Shown piece by piece: positions 1-13,233 of a stretch of 64,000 bases of DNA. The DNA comes from Manis javanica (lineage: Eukaryota; Chordata; Mammalia; Pholidota; Manidae): assembly GCF_040802235.1 (NCBI RefSeq), contig NC_133158.1:18417001-18481000 (forward strand), given 5' to 3'. Under the pieces are notes generated by a model that saw nothing but the letters and a program-made list of their open reading frames with translations, was not told the origin of the DNA and ran no database searches. Position 1 is the first letter of the stretch; every line of letters starts with the position of its first letter. The translations under genes were made by a program, and so were the position numbers.

Positions 1-1229
1 AGGGTTGGGAACACAGAAACACATACTTTTAAAAGCACACAGAGATTTTGAATTTTCATTCAAACAAAAAGAGACTAAACACTTTTTTTCTACGTGTGCT
101 TCTAGTTTTTTGTTTCTCTAAATTAAAAAAATGTAGAAAGCTCTTGTCTCAGGTAGGAGAAGATGACACTTTAATTTCTGCTCGTGCCAGCACTCTGGAT
201 TTGGGCTTCTTCACCAGCTATAAAACCAAATCAAACAGAGTGTGCCCACCCACCTGGTTAGGCTCACAGAAACCGTGTGTGTCTCACTGCTCACTTCCTG
301 TGGGTACTTCAAAGCCTGGAGACTGTGTAGATGTCGTCTTGGTGGTGATTTCCCCTTAGCAAACACATGGGCAATATGGGAGAGACCAGCACCACGAAAG
401 GAAATCTGGGGGTAGAAAGCTGAGTGCAATGAGCACAGTTGCCCTATCTGTGCCCTTCATTTCAGATGTACAGCACGGACGTGCGCCTGGTGTCTAGCTC
501 ACCTTCCCAAAGCACACCTTTCAAACTTACAGCAAGGAGGCATATCAAATTTAACTAGAAAAAATTAAATCTGTCACTATTGCTACAACCCTCCCTGTAA
601 GCCATCACCCAGGCAGAAGATAAAAACAGTAGCCACTCCTACTTGAGAAGGGGAGCAAGGTGGGGGGAGTAGGCAGAGGGTGGGTCCCACTGCCCATTGT
701 GTTTTTTTCCAAGTTTGTGTTTCTTTTATATGTTTGATTCTCCTTTCAAAGCAAAGTTCCCTTAACATGCAGTCAGGGACATTTTTACCTTGAGCACCTC
801 TGATGCTCTAATACAGATAGTAAATCTTTACTTTCAGAAAAGTTCTTTTCTGGATTAAAATCAGCTTTTTGAATCAGAAAGCAGCTCATCCTTATAAAAT
901 GAAAACTTATTACAAAATTCTGATGTCAGAAAGCTTAGACAAGGAGTATTCGGATCATGTGCAGCCTGCAGAGCATCTGCCCTCACATGCTCGGGCATGG
1001 CCAGGGGTTTTTCCGATTGTGGGGAGGGTGCTGGGTTGGGGGCACCCACTGCATGCCCAGCACACTCAGTAGGATGCTTTGCAAGGCTGTGGCATAGATT
1101 TGGGGTTGATGACTGCAGCTACAGTTCAGAGTAAAGCCCCCTCCTCCACTGGGGAACCCACCTGACACACCAGGCCCTCACCTGGGAGACGCCTGCCTGC
1201 TTAGCTGTCATTAGTCCCTCATCGTTCCA

Positions 1230-1330
1230 CACACGGAAGATCCCTTGAGTACCTGCAGTGCGTCAGGCACAGTGGCCTCCTGAGTGATAACCACAGTCTC
1301 TGTCCTCATCTAGAGGAAGGGACAACAGGC
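1230..1330 (-). mobile_element. L2 3' end, minus orientation
   Basis: TTGAGTACCTGCAGTGCGTC, GGCACAGTGGCCTCC and TCTGTCCTCATCTAGAGG match the reversed L2 terminus, weakly. Confidence 0.4.
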
Positions 1331-2489
1331 AACTGAAAGAAAGTGTGCTATGGGCTATATACTCTGACTGGCACAGGGCTCTCAGAGTGCCAAGGGGGAG
1401 AGGGAGGGACAAGGTGAGGGCTGTGATGGTGCACTGGGGAAGTCACTTACCTGGGGATGGGAGCAGAGGGACTGGGGGCTGCAATAGCATGCTGAGGAGA
1501 TGTCCACCTCCTGGGGGACCAGGGGGACGGACCTATAATGCGAGCGGTTGGAGAACAGGCTGGAGACCTGCTCCCTGTGGGCTAATAAAGGGGAGAGGAT
1601 GTCATTACAGAGCAACTGTGAGCCCTGGCATCACCAGCTCCCAGTCACTGATTTCCGCGCTTACGCTAATGCTAAAACGGACTGAGCCTGACCACATGCA
1701 AAGCTTGGGATGCTGCACACACTGAGGATGGTGCCGTTATCATCTCCACGCTGCAGCCGAAAACCACTGAGGCTCTGCAGTTCACTAACTATGTCGCCTT
1801 CGGCCAACTAGCTACTGGGGTTTGAAGCTCTGCTGGAGCATTTTGGGTTTTGCCTCCCATATCTCAACCCCTCTTTTCTGGGGAGCCACCTCCATGATTT
1901 CACTGGAGCTACACAGATGGGTATGTGACTTAAGCCTGGCCTGTTACAACATTGCCAGCCCCTGGCTGTGGTTACTGACTCAAGAATAAGAATGATAGCC
2001 AGTCATAGTCAATGGTACACAATCTTGGGAGTTACTCGAGAGAGATAATGTGAGGGGTCCATTCCATCTCTTTTGGGCTTAAATCTGGAGAATGAAGACA
2101 ACACAGAAAGAACCAAGATAGCGGGTCTCCTGGATCAAACTGTGCCTGAAGCCACATACTCAGCTTTTCAGTTATGTCATTCATGATTTTCTTTCTTAAG
2201 ACAGTCTCATTTGTTTTTCTGTCACTTGCAATGAAGTAGCACTAATGCCATGGTGTTTATGGGGACCCTCTCTTACTCTAGTCCTAGTGTTATAAACTAT
2301 TGAAATGGATTGTTTTACTCAATTCTTACATTTAAAAAAAATTTTTCAGTAAAAATTTCAAGCATGACATAAATTGGATTCTGAAAATAAAGGCAGAGTA
2401 GAGTACTGGGATGTGCTGAACAACTGTAAAATTACAGTTGCCTAGGAAAAGGGAATAATGTGGTGTGAGGGGGACTGAGGTACAGACAC

Positions 2490-2580
2490 TGCTGTGGGGC
2501 TCACTCGCTCTGTGACTTGGGCAAAGGGCTGTTCCTCACCAAGCTGCAGTACCCTCAGCTGTGAAATAAGGCACTGTCAC
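2490..2580 (+). mobile_element. MIR SINE fragment
   Basis: CTCGCTCTGTGACTTGGGCA and CTCAGCTGTGAAATAAGGC match the MIR core. Confidence 0.55.
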
Positions 2581-3951
2581 CAGACGGCACCCTGACTCAG
2601 ACCGGTAACTGCTTCCCTGGCTGCTTTTGAATAACCAAAAGTTGACTGACACGGACTTAAGAAGCCCATTCATACCCAAAGGTAAATGGAGGTTTATCTT
2701 CCATTCAAGTAAGTTCACACCTGTTTGTATTTGGCAGACGCGGCTGAGAAAAGCAAGTCACTGGGCTTATGCCCATGGAAGCAGAATTACCTAACTGACA
2801 AACGCCAGAGGACCTAACTCATACCAGACCTTGGCAATCTCAAAAGGCAGGCCTAGGAGAGGGTCTCCGGCCAGGCATGAGTCCTACTTTGCTCAAGACA
2901 CAAGAACACCCCACCCCCTAGTCCGCCTCCCGCCGCCTCCAGGTAGCCTCTGCAAGGCACAGCTGGTCTGGACTCTCCCTTGATGACACCAGCCCACCAG
3001 CTCGAAGGCAGCCCACACTGACTCCATGAAAACCACACCAGTTAGTTTATAAAGGTTGACACGAGCAGGCTGCACACGGTGGTGACTTCTAAAGAATCTG
3101 ATGAACCGAGAGCTTTATTCACCTATTGTGCTAAAAATTAACCGTAGGATTTCTACAACTTTGGAAAAAGGTGCTTTTCACCTGCTTTGAACTTCATATA
3201 ATGAAGACAGACGTCTGCCACTGTCACAGACTTTTACAGGAGTCTCCTTTTAAAACTCTTATTCTGTCACAAGTAAATACATTTTGTTCTCCAAGAGTTC
3301 AGCCTATGAATTAATTAGATATTTCTGCCTGCAACATATGAGACTTCAAATTTTGTTTTGTAAAAAAAAAAAAAAGAGAGAGAGAGAGAAACATACAAAC
3401 GGATGCCTGAAATGGCTATCAATATTTGTTAGGACAAGGATGTGTTACAATCAGAAGTCACTGTCACCTCTTCACAGGCAGAAATCATCTCCTCAGCCTC
3501 AGATGACAGCAGGGTGCACATTTCCTCCCCCTTTCTCCCCCAGGGGCCCCTACGTGGTGGAGCCTGTTGACATTCTGGGGTCGCTCTGGCCAGTGGCACC
3601 ACGTGGGCACAGAGGGGAGAGACTACTTAGCAGAACAAAAGAGGAGACCAAGGCCACTCCCCTTTTCATACTCAGGAATTGGACGCATTCGCAAATTCTA
3701 GCAAAATGTCCCTGAGAAACTACCTACAGCGTCCAACCCTTGTCACAACGACTGTCACTCAGCAACCTAAACACAGGAGGCACACGCCATTCTTGAGGAC
3801 TACGTGCGAAACAACACTGACAAGAAAGAGAAATGTAAAACCACAAACCTCCGCTGGAGTTTCACGGGGCCACCAATGCCTGCCTGTTGGTGTGAAGACA
3901 ATGCGTTTGTTGGCTGCGATGACTGCTGACTTCATTCCCTTCAGGGAGGCC

Positions 3952-3981
3952 TCTACACTCGGAAAGTCTACACTCGGAAAG
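3952..3981 (+). repeat. 15-bp exact tandem duplication
   Basis: TCTACACTCGGAAAG occurs twice head to tail. The duplication is small and perfect, so it is probably recent. Confidence 0.85.
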
Positions 3982-4569
3982 TCAGAGGGGCTCTTGCGAG
4001 CTTTATCTGCCCTCCAGCCTCACCTCCAGGCACTGAGGGAAGGAACAAAGACCTGCAGGAAGAAGCATAATGGCCGAGCTTCCTTAAAGGAATTTCCTGA
4101 AGCCAGGCAGGAGACAGGTGTTGCTAATAAATTACTTAATTAGTGCCACCTGAGGAAGGCGGGTGCCTCCTCACAAGGCTCACGGGAGGTCTGCGGACCC
4201 TCCTTCGTGTGTAGGGTCCCTTGGTGCCTCTCCGTCGTCTGCGCCTCACGCCTCTCAGCAGCCCAATTTTCTTGCCTATCATCAGATCCATAAACACTGT
4301 TATTTCCTACCAGTATCATTTAGGAATAAAGGAAGTTTTCTTGGGGGCAAGCTATCTATACTGTTGTTTGCATTTATTAAAATGAACATCTATCACTTTT
4401 ATCCTAAAAAAAAAAATAAGGATTTTCACAAAGGTAAGAGCTTTCTGGACTCCACCTTAGACATGTGATTTTAAAACAACTGGCCACACATTGAGAAAGA
4501 CAGGCCTACCCTGAGCAGAACACCAGGGTGCCATAAAACATTAATATCAAGACCTACACATAGACAGTA

Positions 4570-4745
4570 CTTAACTTTTTGTAATGTGCCTTTACACGGA
4601 TTTTTCTCATTTCATCTCCCCAGCCTGTGATAGGGACATTCACTCTTCGGGTTCCAAGAGGCGCAACCTGAAGCTCAGGTGCCTCACTCAAGGGCACATA
4701 GCTAGAAGGCGGGGCTGCAGAGAGGCAGGAGCTAGTCTCTCACCC
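4570..4745 (-). mobile_element. MIR SINE
   Basis: CTCATTTCATCTCCCCAGCC, CAACCTGAAGCTCAGGTGCC and AAGGGCACATAGCTAGAAGG match reversed MIR. Confidence 0.6.
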
Positions 4746-5409
4746 AAACATGGTGCCCCTTCCAGTCACTGAAATGATTCCCCTGGCATACAGGATGGGT
4801 TTCTTAAGATGATTCTCTGCTGGGCCTGTGACAATGCCACTTCTGCATTCAACAACCAGGAAGGCTTCTGTGCAAAGGGCTCTGTGTGTGGTGCAGTGTG
4901 TAAAGGGCCTGGGAACCTTCAAGCAGGTGCCCCACGTACAAAGGGACACTGGCACCAGAATGAGCCCAGGGCCCTGGAGGGCTGAAACCCAAGGGCCTCT
5001 TAGATTGCAAGACAAGAGGGTTCCTCTCAAGCTTTGTGGTCCAGGGGGCCTTGGCTTGCCTTCAGAGCACGAGAGAGGGGTGAGCAGGCAGGGACAGAGG
5101 CAGAGGGCTGTAGTCACCAAAACCCGGGCTGGCTGAAGCCTGGAACGCATGTGTTCAGAGGAGAGAGGAGGCCCTGGAGCCAGCTCATGGGGGGAGGCAC
5201 ACTCCTCGGTGTATTTCGCTCATTGCTGGACTTTAAAACATACAGCTTTAAATTATTAAGCATCCTGGAATGCCACAAACTTTTGAAAACTGCCTGTCAG
5301 GATCACAAAAATACTTGGAGGGAGGATCTTCAAACCAAGTGTCAGAAGTGAGAGATGGGCCCGCGTGACCCCACTTCACTCCACACGTTTATCAACCATC
5401 AGTCCTCTG

Positions 5410-5420
5410 GGGGGGGGGGG
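5410..5420 (+). repeat. Poly-G run
   Basis: An uninterrupted G run just after CAGTCCTCT. It is a length-variable homopolymer and a likely sequencing weak spot. Confidence 0.7.
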
Positions 5421-6069
5421 TGGCACAGCTGTGCAGAAGGAGATCCTACAAACTTATAACACAGGAGCACAGGGTATCTAGATTTGTGTATTTTGCCTAC
5501 ATATTAAAGGAAAAAACTGTTGGGGCTTTCTTTCCAAAATTATGATATAAAGGTATGAACCCTTCATTTTCTGAAGACTTTTTGGGAAGACATAAAGCAC
5601 ACCCAGGGCAGTTAGGGGACCATATTTTGTGCAACTGCAATTCTACTAAATATAGAAGGCAGAGCAATCACATGAAGGATGCGAGCAGTGTCCTCGGATG
5701 CTCCACAGAACAGGCGGATGACAAAGCTGCTAAGAGGGTTTTGCATCGAAATCCTGAGCTCCCCGATTTAGCAGAAGGCTTATTGCACTCTCTCATGAGT
5801 GGGTTGCCGGAGCAGGCCCACAGCAGTTGGATTTTGAAGCCCACTACTTCACCTTGTCTGAGGCCTGCCTTAAAGGTACATAAATCCCCAGGACTCGGGG
5901 AGTTTCCTTTTTAACCAGGTAGAAGTAAATTTACTTATCCAAACTCAGGCTAGCTCTAACTCCGGCCAGATATCGCAGGCCAATTTCTTTTCTTTTTAAA
6001 CCTTATCTTTGCGGCAGAAACATAAAAGGGGAGACCCACAAACATTTCAGATTCATAACATATTACCTC

Positions 6070-6660
6070 CTCTAATTCTAAGCGGAAACTTTGTTCTTGA
6101 GAAGAGGTGAGCATCTACTAAAAAAAAGTCATTTTCTGTGTCAGGAGGGCTCCCCGAGCACTCGGTCGCAGCTGAAATGTGTTTTAATAAGCCCTTTCTC
6201 CTTTACAAGCTCGGCTTGTTTTCAGCAACATCCCACAGCCGAGCAGGGAGGAAGATGGCTCTCGGATATCCTTTTGTTACTCTAATCAGAGCCAGAAGGG
6301 CCGTTCTGACTTTCAGGCCTGGGGGAGTTGTAGTTCTTTTGTATCCATCTCATCCAAGAAATCAAGTTTTATTAATTTGTCATCAAGGAAAACGTGCGAT
6401 CCACTCCGAGCCAGGCCTTTGAAGTGGAAGGATGAACTTGGGCTGCAAAAGCCCAGGTCAGCGGGCAAAGCAGCCGCGGCGCCTAATCGAGCAAGTTCTC
6501 CTCTGCAGAGGCGCCTGCTCTCACGCGTAACACTTTCAAAATGGAACAGGACAGAAAATACCTTCTGCATCATGCACAAGTGTTCAGAGCTGGACTGCTC
6601 CCTGTCCGAGGTCTCCTTTTGTTTACTTTAACTTTGAAAAGAGAGTTATCCGGGCTACAA
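6070..6660. promoter_or_regulatory. Candidate conserved non-coding regulatory element
   Basis: About 600 bp without recognisable repeats, with many retained CpGs in otherwise AT-rich surroundings (GCCGCGGCGCC near 6475, CACGCGTAA near 6522, ACTCGGTCGCAG near 6160). It is dense in developmental factor-like motifs (ACTTTGTTCTT, TTTTGTTTAC, TCTAATCAGA, TTAATTTGTC). Short open frames cross it on both strands, but none resembles a gene. It lies about 11 kb past the 3' end of EIF4E3. Confidence 0.35.
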
Positions 6661-7439
6661 CGCAAGAGAGACCCAGAAAGCAGGCAGCCGTGCCGCAAAG
6701 CATGGGGGTGAGAGGATCTGACCTCCTGCCAATCTTAAAAGACCACTTCGAGGGGGAGAGTCCAGAGGGCTGAACTCTGGTGTCAGCACGTGCTTCTGGA
6801 ATGAATAATCGGGAGGGGTCTCCAGATGGGTCATGGGACAGATGCTCATTTAGGACCCTCTGGTCTTGTTAACCTGCAGTTAGTGTAATTTCCAAACTGT
6901 TGAAAATACATAAGGTAGTGGCCCCCAGATATTATATAATCCTAGACTGAGTGTCATATTTCTTGCTCAGATGCTATATATGCTTTATAAAGTATTGCAG
7001 GGCTTTTAAAAATTACAGAGTAAGCAATCTTTAGACATTCCACAGTGTTAAGAATCCCCATATTTAACATGTTGGGGCACAGGTCTTTTTTATGATGGCT
7101 ACCCCTCAGGTATATACATAAAGACACAGTGAATTACTGAGCAGAAGTCAAGGGCTCACTTGGCTTTTAAAGGTGTTTCAAAAGCACCAACAAATTATAA
7201 GCAGCCTTTGTGGTTACTGAATTCAGCGTCAACACTATTAGAGAATTTTAAAACAATAATGAGATTAGTGAAAACTCTGTGTTGGAAATGCAAGGATATT
7301 TTCACTCAAAAAAAAAAAACCCTCTGGTTATGACAACATTCAAACATACATTGAGTTTATAGTACAGATCGGTATGTGGAACTTGAAGATGTTTAAAGAT
7401 ATACTTCCTGCCTTTCTTTTGGTCTAAGGCTCAAGAGTT

Positions 7440-7570
7440 TTAAGGGTCTTTAGCAATCCACTAAACTGTAAGCCCCATGGAGAAGGACAGTGTCTTTTGC
7501 TTATTTTTGTAACCCCATTGCCTAGCACAGTTATTCAATAAGTACTTGTTGAGTGACTGAATCAATTTCT
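7440..7570 (+). mobile_element. L2 3' end
   Basis: AACTGTAAGCCCCATGGAGA, GGACAGTGTCTTTTGC, TTGCCTAGCACAG and CAATAAGTACTTGTTGAGTG are classic L2 terminal phrases. Confidence 0.75.
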
Positions 7571-8091
7571 TCAGCTATATTAATGCCTATTAACTTTCCT
7601 CAAAGGTATCCAGGATTAAACAGGGTACTCCTGGGAGCCTCCCACAGTCCTCCAAGGATAAGTTCCAGCACCATAGTGGACAATATGGTATCTCTGGCTT
7701 TCAACAAGCATTTGTTCAGCCTGGACAACATTTCATCAACGGAACATCCTTCTTTTATTCCTGAGTAATACTGGCAATAACAGTCTTATAAAATAATTAA
7801 TTGGAAGATTCACTCCAGTTCTTCGGTTCACAGCAAACTGACTCAGAAGTTGGGGATATAGAGCTCAAGAGAAGGAAAGCAGGTTGGGCTGCCCCGGTGT
7901 GGTGAGACAAAGTAGACAGACCAGTAAAGGAGCAGTTAAGGGAAGGAGTGAGTTTGGCCAGTGTTACCACCCACAACTTGCAGGGCCTCCAACAAGATGA
8001 CTAGAAAAATACCTCAGGAGGAAAGTGCAAAAGGTTCACTGGATCAGTTCATTCCCTTTACTGTATAGACGAATGACTACAGTCAACTAAT

Positions 8092-8300
8092 GGAAGTACA
8101 CTTTACTAATTCCCTCCGTGAGCCAGGTGCTGATCTGGATGAGTAAACAAGGTATCTGCTTCTAAGGAGCTGTACCTTCTACCCTTCTACAGATGACAGT
8201 GGGGGATCTGAGATGAGTAACTTGCTCAAGACATGAGAAAAGGGGCTTTCAACCCAATAAAGCAAATTCAAAACTAAGCTCTTTGCATTATGCTAGCATG
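8092..8300 (-). mobile_element. MIR/L2-derived fragment
   Basis: GTGAGCCAGGTGCTGATCTG, GATGAGTAACTTGCTCAAG and CTAAGCTCTTTGCATTATGC resemble reversed MIR or L2 terminal sequence. The boundary between the two is unclear. Confidence 0.4.
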
Positions 8301-8879
8301 CTTCCCCTCTAATTGCTGACATCCAAGACTATGTTGAACATCCCAGAGAGACTCAACTCAGACAGAATCCCAGTCTCCTACCAAGAGCACCAGACCTTTT
8401 ATCAGGATACCAAACACTGGGGTCAAGAAAGCAAGTTTGATCTCTGCTCTTCTCCTTTCCAATCACTGGTAGAAGCATTTGCAAACACAAATAAGTTAAA
8501 GGTCACCAGTAAGAAACAGATGAGGGATTTTGTATGATCCATCTGTGCTGGGATAATCCAGAATTGGCCGTGAATATGTTGAAGGGCCTACACTACACCA
8601 GTAATTCTTTTTCACCTGCCATCCACACCAGTCAAATGTGTTATTCTTGTACATTCTTTGGAGAAGGGTGTTAGGCATGTGTATCTACAGATTGGGCGCT
8701 CAATAAGTGAGACAGAAAAGCAAACTTCAAGTATAAATTCTTAAATTCCCAGTTAAAAACCTTGAGGAAATAAGCAAGTGGATGAGAGTGTCCTAGTTGT
8801 AAACTGGTTTCGAGTCAAATCTGCTCATGCGAAATTGATGCAAAGAAGCGGATTAGAAAATGTGTACTTTTCCACATAA

Positions 8880-9030
8880 GGTATGGAATAAAGGAAAGAT
8901 CGTTGATTTTAACAGCCAGAATATTTGGAGATCAGCCTGCAACTCTGCCACCAACTGCCTGTGTGACAAACAAATGCTTTATACTTTCTGGGTCATCTCT
9001 TCATCTGCAAAATGAAAAGGTTGAAGTAGG
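8880..9030 (+). mobile_element. MIR SINE
   Basis: ACTCTGCCACCAACTGCCTG, TGTGACAAACAAATGC and TCATCTGCAAAATGAAAAGG follow the MIR core in order. Confidence 0.65.
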
Positions 9031-9164
9031 CCAGCAATTTTTCAATCTTTTCCTTAAAGCTACAGATCCTTTCCTTAAGAAACAAACTCTGAGAAGGAAT
9101 CTCAAAAGTCTTACACACTGGAATTCTCAACTCCCATCGAGACATCCTAGCATTGGGAGAACAG

Positions 9165-9390
9165 GCTGGAGCCACATGGCTTTAGATGCACCTTGGCTCT
9201 GAGACGGACTGGCTGTGTGACCTTGGGCAGGTTACTTCACCTCGTGGAGCCTCGGTTTCCACGTTCAGGAAATGAAGACAACAATAACAATGCCTACCTC
9301 ATAGGGTTCTGGAGAGAAGTGAATTAATCTGTCTGCTTAGGTGGCATGGAACTCCAATATACATTAGCTATTATTAGTATTATTATCACT
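9165..9390 (+). mobile_element. MIR SINE
   Basis: CTGGCTGTGTGACCTTGGGC, AGGTTACTTCACCTCGTGGAG, CTACCTCATAGGGTTCTGG and TATTATTAGTATTATTATCA give a nearly full-length MIR. It lies directly after the MIR at 8880. Confidence 0.85.
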
Positions 9391-10396
9391 GATATTTGAG
9401 CTAGGAACAGAGCTGCACACTACAACAGAAGTATGTCAAACTGCGTGGTAACTGGCTAATGGGGATAGCAGTTGCTTACAGAGCATCATTCTGCACTTTT
9501 CATGTACAGGGCTCATAAAGAACTTTTCTGAACCCAACCTTCATAAGTACAGGAGCTTCTGGATATATATTTGCGTGATAAAACCAGAAAGAAATACAAG
9601 GAAGTGCTTACTGCAAGTCAGGGTCATGGTTATTTTAGAAGGGAAGGCGGGGGTCGGGACTGGGAGGGGACCCATAAAGGGGGGTCTTGGTGGCTGGCAA
9701 AGTTCTATTTCTCCACCTGGGTGCTCCTGCAGAGTGTTCTCCTTATAGCAATTCACTAACTTACACTGTTTTGGGTGGTTTTCTGTATCTTTGTTTCAGT
9801 TTATAATAAAAAGGTTTTGAAAGTGGTATTTCATAAAAGAAAACAAATGAGTATATAAATTATGCCCACTGGCTTCCAAAATGTTAACATTTTGCCATGC
9901 TATTCATGTCAGTATGGGTATGTTATTGTTTTACCACACTTTAAAAAATACTTTAAAAAAAGAAAATTTTACAATAGGAGCTTTGTTTGCAGTATCTTAG
10001 TATTTCTGTGGAACCGGCCACCTGGAGAACACTCTTTGAAAGCCAACAGACTTCTGTTAAAATTTTATTTATGATCCCATGATGTTTGTTTTCTTTTTAA
10101 AAAAAGAGACTTTCTGAAAATCAAAGTCTAGTCCTTCATACATTGACTATTTTCATGAAATACCAATTATTTTTACCTTAAAAAGTGAACATTGCTTCAG
10201 TGTTTAACCTTTATTCCCATAACTCTCCAGGAAAACTGAGCTACAAAACCCCCGAATTTCCTAAGATCTAAAAGCTTCCTCTATGTTCGTGCTTTCTAGA
10301 ATTCTATATGGGCAAAAAACAAATGATTTAAGTTTGCCAAGTACAAGAGGAAACTGGGGAGTAAGAGCTTGTCCACATCTTTGGTCTGAGAGAAGC

Positions 10397-10445
10397 ACGC
10401 ACGTTGAACCACACCATCTGTGCAAATGGTACCACAGTTCAACGT
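10397..10445. other. 49-nt hairpin-forming inverted repeat
   Basis: Perfect 11-bp arms GCACGTTGAAC (10397-10407) and GTTCAACGTGC (10435-10445), with an inner ACCAT/ATGGT pairing around an 8-nt loop. Three direct copies of GCTTATGATT follow at 10444-10500. The stem is shorter than a typical pre-miRNA. Confidence 0.55.
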
Positions 10446-13233
10446 GCTTATGATTAGAAGGGCTTATGATTTATGCTTGCTAGTTAAATATGCTTATGAT
10501 TTGAACTTATTTTCTCTGGCAAGAAATAAGCTAGTCAGCAGCATAGCACAGCCAGATGATGGGAAATAGATACATATTTCAATGATATACATTTTAACTT
10601 GCTGAGCCTTGTAAGCACTACTGTTTTCTTTTCTTCTTAGTAACAAAAGACCTATCATCCTGCAGGATTCCAGAGATGTTAAAAAATACATTCATTAATG
10701 AAAGTAATTTGAAGTTCTTTTAACGGCAGTTGCTACCCTGAAAGGATCACTGGGGTTGGCCTCTAAAAACTGTATCTTCTGTGGGAAGGCAGACGTTACG
10801 CTTATAAAACAATGAAGAACACATTTCCAAAAGTGCATCGATAACCACTAGATGATAACAGTTCCCATGGAATACATGGCAGCAGTAATCACACTCAAAT
10901 ATGAGAAGGCGATATTAGGAAATCTTAAGGCCTTCAGAATGTTATCTTCTGCCCTTCAAAGACTTCATTCAATTTGCTGTGTTAAAATTAATTGGGCATC
11001 ACATACATAATCCTGAATGGTTTGCTTCCATGGTAAGAGAGGAAGTCTGCAGATAAATGGGAGAAAATAAGAGTTTGCTGTTTATTTTGTATTTGTTTTG
11101 AAAGGGATATATGAGACAGCCAAAAAGGAAGAATAAATTCGCTTTCCTTGGCTAAATGGAGGGCAACTGTATCTTTGGGGCAAATGAGAGGACAAATGAG
11201 AAACAAGAATAATTGACTTACTCTAAAATGAAACTATTCTTAGCAAAGGGTAACAAAAAAGAATTAAAACAAGCAAAATGTGTTTTCTAAGAGATCAAGA
11301 TGAGCCCTAGCACCAAATATGTTCAACTGGGGAGTATAAGAAACAGAAATAGCTGCTTCCCGTCAGAGTGCCGTAGATGACCAACCCACTAAGTGTTAGC
11401 ACCCCAGGGGCCTCGCTGCATTACAGGTGGACAGTTTGAACATGTGCTGGGATAAAACAGGACTATGACCATCGCTATACATACACTAGGAACCTAATTT
11501 AGATGAAGCCATGTGGTTAATAAAATTGCCTGAAATTTTAAACCCGAGGGAGGAGAATGACATTTCTATATTAGAGAACCCAAATACTGAGTGAAAATCA
11601 GCGGCAACAGATTACAAATGCTCTCAATACAAAGCTCTATAAACGAATGAACACAAACAAATCCCATATTGTTGTGACTTAAAAAAGGAGGGAACACAAA
11701 TCCACAGCATCATGGTCCCAAATTAGAGAACTGCAAGAACATTTGCAGGAGAAGTCTAAACATTTGTCCTGAACACATAAATCACTATCTTTTCAAGGGA
11801 GAAAAGCATAGTCTAGTCTTACCTGATTGCTGCAAAAGGCTGGAATAAAAACTACTGACTTATAGAAGCGACTTTCAAATGTATCTGAACATCAAACACA
11901 ACACACGATATAAAATAAAATAACTAGGACAGAAAAGTTTTCAGTCTGACCTTAAAAATACTGAGCAAATCACTAGATGAAGCCAGATCAAAAGGAAGGG
12001 TATTACACCAGCTTGTAGCCATATGTGGGAGGGCCCCAACGGTACAGGGCACAGATGGTATACCATGGGGAGGAGGCGGGGGGTACAGGCAGCTCCAAGG
12101 CACAAGGCAAATAAACCTGCTTCAACTTACAGGTAAGACAGCCTGAAAGAATGAATCATTTTGAATGCAATTGATAAGAATTTAAATTTGAGACAAATGG
12201 TGCTAGATAGCCAAGCTAAAGGGTGCTATCACTAGGTGAAGCACTGAAATCCTTCTGTGCAATAATTTATATAAAACTAAAAGCTCACTGAGGGACATAC
12301 ATTGCAGAAGGATGGAGTCTTACTATTAAATGATTACTGAGAAGATGCTTAAACCATTTAAAAAAAACTACACAGTCGCTGTAAGCCATATTACCTAAAG
12401 CTGAAGGAATTGGGGATGAACTTAATGTATGCTAACAAAATTTACATCTCCATTTGAAGACACAAACCTTATTTTATAAGCTTATTAAAATGCTCAGGGT
12501 CCTTTAATATTCTCTATTCATCACATAATGGAAAGTGCTAACATTAAAATTTTTGCCTTCTTAAACCTTTATATGTAAAAAGACAAAAAGCACCAATAAT
12601 TCTCTATAGAAAACTCAGCAACATTCATATTTACTTACTGCTCATTTTTCTAATGCACAGTCACCAGTTTAATGAATCTCAAACCCTGGTTCCAAAATAA
12701 AAGCTTAAGAAAAATTCTTGGGCTTCAACAGTAGAAATCGAAATTTACATAAAGAAATCCTGTAATTTGTTCACTGAGTTGGTAACATTTTTCAGGCAAC
12801 AATCAAAACAAAAACCTTTAGCACAGACTCCTTCAACCTCATGATTTCTGAAGGACACAAGAGCACAGAATATCCAAAAGGCTATTTTATTGGATATTCT
12901 AATAACACATATATACAATGGGATTCCAAATATTAGTAGCAATGGTGAACAAAAATTGACCTCACAATGACTTGCTTATCATTCACATGGGTAAGGGAAT
13001 ACTTACTTGATTTTTTTTTTGACACTTCTGTGAATTAAAGAATCCCTCCATTTTAGTAACAGCTTTACTAAGTTACGTCCAGGAGTGACAGTTTTAGTGG
13101 AAATTCATTCCCAGCCTACTCTGATAGTCATTTGAACAGTTTTGAGTTATTTTACATGCAATTTTATAGCTCTATAATGTTCATTTAATCTTGTTCAATG
13201 ATGCTGAACCCCAGATGCCATAAGATATTATAG

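Larger units (their letters stand above)
1..6069. other. Intergenic DNA, downstream of EIF4E3
   Basis: No gene is recognised. The region has short frames only, MIR/L2 relics (listed separately), A-rich and GA-rich tracts (AAAAAGAGAGAG near 3370), and one exact tandem duplication near 3952. Frames such as 3284-4143 lack recognisable domains and splice context. Confidence 0.7.

Noticed and set aside
3284-4143. Two adjoining plus-strand frames (143 and 154 codons)
   Set aside because: There are no domains, no CpG island, no convincing splice context and low-complexity segments. They are probably chance frames.
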